Source of the DNA: Pseudomonadota bacterium
Lineage (GTDB): Bacteria > Pseudomonadota > Gammaproteobacteria > Steroidobacterales > Steroidobacteraceae
Length of the DNA: 6,335 nt
Assembly: GCA_003242275.1 (NCBI GenBank)
Contig: QGUX01000209.1
Coordinates: 1-6,335, forward strand
Direction: 5' to 3'
Both the position numbers and the translations under genes were made by a program. A model generated the notes under the pieces. The model made no database searches. It saw only the letters and a list, made by a program, of their open reading frames with translations, and was not told the DNA's origin. This document shows, in pieces, positions 1 through 6,335 of the stretch. The stretch's first letter is position 1, and every line of letters begins with the position of its first letter.

Positions 1-944
1 TTTTGGTTTGCCCCTGGTTTGTGGCGCCCGGCACCGGCCAAAAAACCGGGGAGGTCGGGGCTGGGGGACACCCGCACCGAGGGTGGATGGATGGGCGGCC
101 CCTGCACCACGCGGTTGACCGTGCGCGGGTCGAGCTGCTGGTCGAGCAGCCACCACACGCCGCCCCCCAGCACCGGCGCCAGCATCGCCATCAGCAGCGA
201 GGCGAAGCGCCGCAACCGCGTGGCGTAGTGCAGGTGGCGCCAGGCCACGAGGAAGGCCACCACGCCGGCCAGCGCCACCATCGCCGGCGTGAGCCAGCGC
301 CACTGCAGCGCGAACATCGCCAGGCCGTGCAGCCAGTAGCCCCACGCCCACAGCGCCACGCATACCGAGGCGAGCGCCAGGTGGATGCGCAGCTGCCAGG
401 CGCCCACCGTCAGGCGCGACACCAGCGCCCAGCTTCCCGCCCACAGGCCCAGGATCGCCGCCGCAACCAGCACGCCCACGATCACCGCCTGCGCCACCGC
501 GGTCGGACGCACCAGCCAGGCCATGAACACGGCGAAGGCCAGGCAGGCCAGCACGCCGATGAGGGCGATGGGCGTGCGGTACACCTGCAGCAGGTCGCGG
601 CGGAACAGCCGCTCCGGCGGCAAGGGCTCGCTGCCGGTGCGCACGCGCACCCGGGTACGGCCGATGCGCAGCTCGCCGCCGGTGATCACCCATCCCTCGC
701 GCGCGTCGATGCGCATTCCCTCGATGCGCACGCCGTTCCTGGTGCCCAGGTCCTGCACCTGCACGCGGCCATCCTCCCGCAGCGTCAGCAGCGCATGCTC
801 GGCCGCGGCAAAGGGATCGTCGATCGGGATGTCGCAGGAGAGGCTGCGGCCGATGCTGCAGCGGGTCTGCCCGCCGGTGAACCGCTGGCGCAGCACCACG
901 TCGCCGTGGTCGTCCAGCACCTCCAGCAGCATCACGGGATCCAT
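1..944 (-). CDS. FHA-domain membrane protein (C-terminus cut by window edge)
   Basis: 314 codons are visible, with no stop before the left edge. Residues about 1-102 form a forkhead-associated (FHA) fold, recognised by IGR at 31-33, EHALL at 49-53, DLGTRNG at 65-71 and a final LRIGRTRVRV strand. FHA domains normally bind phosphothreonine peptides in the cytoplasm. Here the usual Ser-x-x-His reads Ala47-x-x-His50, so binding may be weakened or altered; Arg33, His50 and Asn70 are kept. About five hydrophobic helices follow (near 125-145, 150-175, 187-206, 218-235, 248-267). Arg-rich loops after the second and fourth helices predict an inside N-terminus and an outside C-terminus. The start at 944 is chosen because GGGAG lies 7 nt upstream; ATG at 932 is possible but has no such site. 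The gene overlaps the protease stop by 13 nt, implying coupling. The partner and function are unknown. The last 30 or so residues are Pro/Gly-rich and may contain sequence errors. Confidence 0.8.
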   Translation of the reverse strand, partial: MDPVMLLEVLDDHGDVVLRQRFTGGQTRCSIGRSLSCDIPIDDPFAAAEHALLTLREDGRVQVQDLGTRNGVRIEGMRIDAREGWVITGGELRIGRTRVRVRTGSEPLPPERLFRRDLLQVYRTPIALIGVLACLAFAVFMAWLVRPTAVAQAVIVGVLVAAAILGLWAGSWALVSRLTVGAWQLRIHLALASVCVALWAWGYWLHGLAMFALQWRWLTPAMVALAGVVAFLVAWRHLHYATRLRRFASLLMAMLAPVLGGGVWWLLDQQLDPRTVNRVVQGPPIHPPSVRVSPSPDLPGFLAGAGRHKPGANQ

Positions 945-2482
945 TGCATGGCTCCCAGGTAGCGCCGCACGAACTGCATGCCGGCCTCGAAGCTCACCCC
1001 GCGCAGGTCGAGCTGGCTGACCACCGCGCGCTCGGTGCTGTTGATGCTGGTCACGGTCACGGCGATGTCGTAGAGGCCCGCGAACAGCCGGTACTGGCGC
1101 GCGCAGGTGCTGATGCGCGCATCGAAGCCGTCCAGCGACACCAGCGCGCTGCGGCAGGCAAAGGGCGCGACGTGCCGCGAGGAACCCTGGCGCACGATGC
1201 CGGCGGCCAGGTCGTTCACGCGCCGCGCGAACTGCAGCGCATGCAGTCCCTGCGAGCGCACCACGCGGTGCTGGAAGGACACGTGCCCCACCTCCAGGTC
1301 GAGCAGCAGCAGCACGCCGGCGCGTGCCTGGCAGGACACGGTCTCGGTGCGCAACCCCTCGCGCGCCTCATTGCTGCCGGTGGTGGTGCATTCGAAGGCC
1401 GGGCCGGGTCGGGTGGGCAGGCGGTAGCCGAAGAGGGTCTGCGTGGCCTGCGCGGTCGCGGCCTGTCCGGGCGGCCAGGGGTCGAGCACGGCCGGCTCGA
1501 AGGCCAGCGCCTGCTGCGCGATCATCGCGCGCAGCTGCGTGGGACTGCGGCCCTCGTCCAGCGGCGCCAGCGCCCGCCGGAGCAGCGGCTCGATGTGCCG
1601 TGCCGGCACCACGAAGCCCACCAGCTGGCGGTTGGCCACCACCGACACGTTCACGCCGTATACCGTGCCGCCGGCATCCAGCGCCGGCCCGCCGGACATG
1701 CCGCTGTTGATGGCCCCGGTGTAGTGGATGCGCTGTTCGAAGCCGCTGGATACCACGCCATTGGCCACCCCCTCGGTGATGGTGAGGCCGAGGTTCAGCG
1801 GAAAGCCGATGGAGTACGCGCGCGCGCCCGGGCGCGGGATGTCGGTGCGCAGGCGCAGCGGCGGCAGGTCGAGCTTCTCCTCCGGCCGGACCACGGCCAG
1901 GTCGTTGCGCACGTCCACCGCGTACACGCGCAGGCGGCCGCGGCGGCTGTCCGAGGTCAGGTATTCCAGGCGGAATCGCCGCGGATGCAGCACGGCCTCG
2001 GCCACCACGTGGTAGTTGGTGACGATGAATCCCTCGCTGCCCACCGCGAAGCCCGTGCCGTGGAAGGCGCTGCTGGCGGCATCACCGTAGAAACCGCGCA
2101 CCAGCACCACCGAATCGCGCGCCGCATCCAGGCGCACGCGCGCCGCATTGGACAACGGCAGCTCGGCGAGGTCCGGCTCCTCGACGTCCTCGGCGCGGAT
2201 CAGCTCACCCTCTTCGGTGATGCGCTGCTGGGGCGGCGCGGGCGGCGGCGGTTCCCTGCCGGCTTCAGCCTTGCGCCGCTCGTCCCCCTGCGACTGCTCT
2301 TCCCCTTCGCCTTCCGCGGTGGCGGGCGGCGGCGCATCGCCGCCAACGGATTCCGCCAGCGCCTGCCCGCCCGGGGACGAGGGCTCAGGTGCGTCGGCCG
2401 CGGGCAACGCGCCCGCGAGCAGCCAGGCGGCAAGCCCCGCCAGCGGCAGCGCCGATACCCGGCTCAATGCGGCCCTGACCAT
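932..2482 (-). CDS. Secreted trypsin-like (S1 family) serine protease with cysteine-containing C-terminal domain
   Basis: 516 aa. Residues 1 to about 28-31 form a Sec-type signal peptide (Arg3 and Arg8, a Leu/Ala core, an ALPAADA end), so the protein should act in the periplasm or outside. Residues about 31-95 are a low-complexity Pro/Glu/Gln-rich linker. Residues about 115-305 are a chymotrypsin-fold domain with a complete triad: His158 in TNYHVV, Asp194 in RNDLAVV and Ser263 in NSGMSGGP. It resembles the HtrA/DegP catalytic domain, but no PDZ domain follows. Residues about 306-516 form a domain I do not recognise, with exactly four cysteines (365, 384, 443, 460) that could make two disulfides in the periplasm. 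The start is bounded by an in-frame TAA four codons upstream, and no good ribosome binding site is seen. The first 98 nt overlap the lipoprotein reading frame, and the end overlaps the FHA gene. The substrate is unknown. The protease assignment is secure; the role is not. Confidence 0.9.
   Translation of the reverse strand: MVRAALSRVSALPLAGLAAWLLAGALPAADAPEPSSPGGQALAESVGGDAPPPATAEGEGEEQSQGDERRKAEAGREPPPPAPPQQRITEEGELIRAEDVEEPDLAELPLSNAARVRLDAARDSVVLVRGFYGDAASSAFHGTGFAVGSEGFIVTNYHVVAEAVLHPRRFRLEYLTSDSRRGRLRVYAVDVRNDLAVVRPEEKLDLPPLRLRTDIPRPGARAYSIGFPLNLGLTITEGVANGVVSSGFEQRIHYTGAINSGMSGGPALDAGGTVYGVNVSVVANRQLVGFVVPARHIEPLLRRALAPLDEGRSPTQLRAMIAQQALAFEPAVLDPWPPGQAATAQATQTLFGYRLPTRPGPAFECTTTGSNEAREGLRTETVSCQARAGVLLLLDLEVGHVSFQHRVVRSQGLHALQFARRVNDLAAGIVRQGSSRHVAPFACRSALVSLDGFDARISTCARQYRLFAGLYDIAVTVTSINSTERAVVSQLDLRGVSFEAGMQFVRRYLGAMQWIP
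952..956 (-). promoter_or_regulatory. Ribosome binding site of the FHA gene
   Basis: GGGAG on the minus strand, 7 nt before the ATG at 944 and inside the end of the protease gene. It favours that start over the ATG at 932, for which the same site would be 19 nt away. Confidence 0.5.
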
Positions 2483-3107
2483 CGGGCCATCTTAGCGAAT
2501 CCGGGAGGCGCGACGGGGCCGCCCAGGGCCAGCTGAAGTGCTGCAGGAACTTCTCCGAGTCCTCGCCGGCGATGTCGGCGATGTCCGCCGGATAGGTGAT
2601 GCGGTACTTGATGTAGCGCCCGCCATGCCGCGCCAGCACCAGCTCGGAATGCACGGGCTGTTCGCTGCCCTGGAAGCGCGTGGAGAAGGAGAAGGACACG
2701 GCCTCGGCCTCGATGGCTTCGGGCGTCACCTTCACCTTGCGCCGCCCGGTCACCTGCGCGCCCGGATAGGCAATCAGCACATCGGCACTCTGCCGGACCA
2801 GCGCGGTCTCGATGTCCTCCTCGCCGGCCGGGAACACGTACACGGTGACCACCGAGGGAATGTCGCCGCTGTAGCCCACGGAGATGTCGCGTCCCTCCGC
2901 GTCGTACTGGTGGCCGGCGAAGCGCGCGAAGGAACCGATGCGCGCAGGGAAGTGGATTCCGGAATCGCGGTGGATGATCTCGCCTGGCCTGGGGCCGGGC
3001 TGGAAGGGCTCCACGCGCAGCTGCGCCTGGGGCCGCGGCGCGCTGGCGCAGGCTGCAAGGAACAGGGCGGCGCACAGCGCCACCAGGGGCTTGATGCTGG
3101 ATGCCAC
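2385..3107 (-). CDS. Small outer-membrane lipoprotein, family not recognised
   Basis: Read from a GTG start this is 240 aa. Residues 1-20 are a lipoprotein signal: Lys6, a hydrophobic core and the lipobox LAAC with acylated Cys20. Ala at +2 and no Asp suggests outer-membrane sorting. Residues about 30-195 look like one soluble domain, with alternating strands (SVVTVYVFPAGEED near 85-98, VSFSFSTRF near 137-145, RYIKYRITYPAD near 164-175). I cannot name a family. GTG at 3107 is chosen because it starts exactly at a lipoprotein signal, GAGG lies 8 nt upstream, and no ATG gives a better start. The domain seems to finish near Trp195. The following 45 residues are Arg/Gly/Ala-rich, and their last part is read from the DNA that encodes the protease signal peptide, so the true end may be nearer 2492, where another frame has TAA. 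It lies 128 nt after murI and probably shares a transcript with the protease. Confidence 0.75.
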   Translation of the reverse strand: MASSIKPLVALCAALFLAACASAPRPQAQLRVEPFQPGPRPGEIIHRDSGIHFPARIGSFARFAGHQYDAEGRDISVGYSGDIPSVVTVYVFPAGEEDIETALVRQSADVLIAYPGAQVTGRRKVKVTPEAIEAEAVSFSFSTRFQGSEQPVHSELVLARHGGRYIKYRITYPADIADIAGEDSEKFLQHFSWPWAAPSRLPDSLRWPDGQGRIEPGIGAAAGGACRLAARGRVARGRRT

Positions 3108-3235
3108 GGTCTGCGCCTCGACGGCCTGGGACGGACGACTCCGGGCCCGATGGTGCCGCGAAACCAGGTGCCGGGGAAGAGCGGACCCAGGCTCCTTCGG
3201 TGGCCGCAGGGACGCCTGCCGCCTCCCGGTCCACG
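3108..3235 (-). other. Gap between murI and the lipoprotein gene
   Basis: 128 nt, the only sizeable gap between genes in the window. I see no convincing sigma-70 promoter and no hairpin followed by a T run. It is as G+C-rich as the genes. It could hide a promoter for the left-hand cassette, or simply be read through from murI. Confidence 0.5.
3116..3119 (-). promoter_or_regulatory. Ribosome binding site deciding the lipoprotein GTG start
   Basis: GAGG on the minus strand, 8 nt before the GTG at 3107. Together with the lipobox 20 codons downstream it supports this non-ATG start. Confidence 0.5.
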
Positions 3236-4047
3236 TCACAGATTGATCCGCTCGATTTCCCGGGCGGCGATGGCGCGGCCCAGGAACACCGGTCCCACGC
3301 GCGCGAAGCGTTCCTCGCCATCGGTGACCAGGAAGCGGCATACGCCCTGCACCTCGCCGGAGGCCAGGCCCTGCTCCGCCAGCAGCCCGGCCAGCGCCTC
3401 GGCGGTGGTCACGGCCGAGTCCACGATGCGGACGCCCGGCCCGGCCACCGCCCGGATCGCGCCGGCCAGCGGCGGGAAATGCGTGCAGCCCAGCACCAGC
3501 ACGTCCGGGGCATCCGCGCCGGTGAACAGCGGAGCCAGGTAGCGCCGCGCCGCCGCCAGCGCCACCTCGCCCTCGGTCCAGCCCTCCTCGGCCAGCGCCA
3601 CGAACAGCGTGGCCGGCACCGCCGTCACCTGCGCACCGGGCAGCAGCCGCCGGATCTCGCGCTGGTAGGCGCCACCCCGCACCGTGCCCTCGGTGGCCAT
3701 CACGGCGATGCGGCCGGTGCGCGTGGCGGCCACGGCCGCCCGCGCGCCGGGCTCGATCACGCCGATGATGGGCAGCCCCGGGTTGCCGGCCGCCAGCGCC
3801 GGCAGCGCGGCGGCCGAGGCCGTGTTGCAGGCCACCACCACCGCCTTCACGCCGCGCCTCACCAGCGCGTACACGGCCTGCAGCGCGTACTTCTCCACGG
3901 TCGCGGCGGTCTTGGTGCCATAGGGCAGGCGCGCCGTGTCGCCCAGGTAGAGGAAATCCTCGCCCGGCAGCCGCTCGCACAGCGCCTTGAGCACCGTGAG
4001 GCCGCCGATGCCGGAGTCGAACACGCCGATGGGCAGCGCGCCCGGGC

Positions 4048-4051
<4 letters not shown>
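3236..4051 (-). CDS. murI: Glutamate racemase
   Basis: 271 aa, normal length for the family. MurI is a cytoplasmic, cofactor-independent racemase that converts L-glutamate to D-glutamate, which MurD adds to the peptidoglycan precursor. The two catalytic cysteines are visible: Cys75 in VVACNTASA and Cys189 in [10 protein letters not shown]. The N-terminal [10 protein letters not shown] (11-20) and [11 protein letters not shown] (37-47) motifs, which line the substrate pocket, are intact. One segment departs from the family: [13 protein letters not shown] (146-158) stands where ACPxFVPLVEEG is usual, losing a common Cys and two Pro; neither catalytic base is affected. The ATG overlaps the lysS stop as ATGA, and no strong ribosome binding site is present, so translation probably depends on ribosomes finishing lysS. 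The aspartate racemase family is the only close alternative, and the motifs fit MurI better. Confidence 0.96.
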
Positions 4052-5580
<1,529 letters not shown>

Positions 5581-5583
5581 TGC

Positions 5584-6335
5584 TTACAGTCCCGCCTTCA
5601 GGCTCGCTTCCAGGAACTGGTCCAGGTCGCCGTCGAGCACCTTGTCGGTGGCGCCCACCTCCACGTTGGTGCGCAGGTCCTTGATGCGCGACTGGTCCAG
5701 CACGTAGGAACGGATCTGGTTGCCCCAGCTCACGTCCGACTTGGAATCCTCCAGCACCTTGGCCGCCGCGTTGCGCTTGTTGACCTCGAGCTCGTAGAGC
5801 TTGGCCTTCAGCATCTTCAGCGCCGTGGAGCGGTTCTTGTGCTGGCTGCGCTCGGTCTGGCAGGCCACCACGATGCCGGTGGGGATGTGCTTCAGGCGCA
5901 CCGCTGACTCGGTCTTGTTCACGTGCTGGCCGCCGGCGCCGCTGGAGCGGTACACGTCCATCTCGATGTCGGCCGGGTTGATCTCGATGTTGATGTCGTC
6001 GTCGACCTGCGGCGAGACGAACACCGACGCGAACGAGGTGTGGCGGCGGTTGCCCGAATCGAACGGGCTCTTGCGCACCAGACGGTGCACGCCGGTCTCG
6101 GTGCGCAGCCAGCCGTAGGCGTAGTCGCCCTCGAAGGACAGCGTGCAGCTCTTGATGCCGGCCACTTCGCCTTCGTTGACGTCGAGCACCTCGGTCTTGA
6201 AGCCGCGGCGCGCGCCCCAGCGCAGGACCACGCGCATCAGCATCTGCGCCCAGTCCTGCGCCCCGGGGCGCCGGGCGCGGGCCTGGGTGTCCGGGAAGCG
6301 CCGCCCGGGGACATACCGCCCCGGGAAAATGCGAG
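5584..6335 (-). CDS. prfB: Peptide chain release factor 2, C-terminal two thirds (cut by window edge)
   Basis: About 250 codons are visible of a protein usually near 365 aa; the frame is open to the right edge. RF2 ends translation at UGA and UAA. The codon-recognition tripeptide SPF lies at 6061-6069 (in RKSPFDSG), which separates RF2 from RF1, where PxT is found. The GGQ loop that triggers peptidyl-tRNA hydrolysis lies at 5926-5934 (in [17 protein letters not shown]). By alignment to E. coli numbering (SPF 205-207, GGQ 250-252) the visible part starts near residue 117, so the programmed frameshift site near codon 25 is off the window. The C-terminus [12 protein letters not shown] is typical. 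The first 30 visible codons are odd: the near-invariant GGTEAQDW reads RRPGAQDW and the flanks are full of Arg, Pro and Gly, although the spacing is kept. This is probably poor sequence at a contig end. ATG at 6243 is an internal Met, not a true start. Confidence 0.95.
   Translation of the reverse strand, partial: RIFPGRYVPGRRFPDTQARARRPGAQDWAQMLMRVVLRWGARRGFKTEVLDVNEGEVAGIKSCTLSFEGDYAYGWLRTETGVHRLVRKSPFDSGNRRHTSFASVFVSPQVDDDINIEINPADIEMDVYRSSGAGGQHVNKTESAVRLKHIPTGIVVACQTERSQHKNRSTALKMLKAKLYELEVNKRNAAAKVLEDSKSDVSWGNQIRSYVLDQSRIKDLRTNVEVGATDKVLDGDLDQFLEASLKAGL

Noticed and set aside
34..49. CCGG-CCAAAAAA-CCGG near the left edge, considered as a terminator
   Set aside because: Four-base stem from a self-complementary tetramer, lying inside the open FHA frame and in a region of doubtful sequence quality.
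3..962. 319-aa plus-strand open frame opposite the FHA gene
   Set aside because: Composition is dominated by His, Arg, Gln and Ala with no domain; the minus-strand frame encodes a clear FHA domain and membrane helices.
944..2536. 530-aa plus-strand open frame opposite the protease
   Set aside because: His/Arg/Gly/Ala-rich translation with no recognisable motif, antisense to a protease with a complete triad. It is the usual by-product of high G+C.
3206..3219. Small inverted repeat GCAGG-GACG-CCTGC in the gap after murI, considered as a terminator
   Set aside because: The stem is only 5 bp and no T run follows on the minus strand; such repeats are expected by chance at this G+C.
2464..3321. 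285-aa minus-strand ATG frame overlapping the lipoprotein gene
   Set aside because: Arg/Gly/Ala-rich, no signal or domain. The neighbouring frame with a GTG start has a lipobox, a ribosome binding site and a protein-like composition.

Overview
The window is a G+C-rich (roughly two-thirds G+C by eye), gene-dense bacterial segment. All six recognisable genes lie on the minus strand, so transcription runs from the right edge to the left edge. The order is prfB (C-terminal part only), lysS, murI, an unnamed lipoprotein gene, a secreted trypsin-fold serine protease gene, and a membrane FHA-domain gene cut by the left edge. The prfB-lysS pairing, the LysS sequence style and the composition suggest a proteobacterium, most likely a gammaproteobacterium near the Xanthomonadales/Nevskiales. 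That placement is an inference from remembered protein style. No rRNA, tRNA, mobile element or CRISPR was seen.

Right half (3236-6335): housekeeping. Peptide chain release factor 2 is followed after 3 nt by lysyl-tRNA synthetase. LysS in turn overlaps glutamate racemase by 4 nt (ATGA), which points to one translationally coupled unit joining translation to D-glutamate supply for peptidoglycan.

Left half (1-3107): an accessory-looking envelope cassette, separated from murI by a 128-nt gap with no clear promoter or terminator. It contains a small lipoprotein with a GTG start, an exported S1-type protease with an intact His/Asp/Ser triad, an acidic/proline linker and a C-terminal domain with four cysteines, and an N-terminal FHA domain fused to about five transmembrane helices. 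The genes overlap or nearly abut, so they are probably co-expressed. A reasonable but unproven model is an envelope signalling or quality-control module: the FHA domain in the cytoplasm, the protease in the periplasm and the lipoprotein in the outer membrane. The FHA domain lacks the serine that normally contacts phosphothreonine.

The two window ends look unreliable. The prfB stretch at the right edge aligns without gaps to RF2, but with a burst of changes to Arg, Pro and Gly that destroys an otherwise near-invariant motif. This looks more like sequence error at a contig end than biology. The FHA tail at the left edge may suffer from the same problem.
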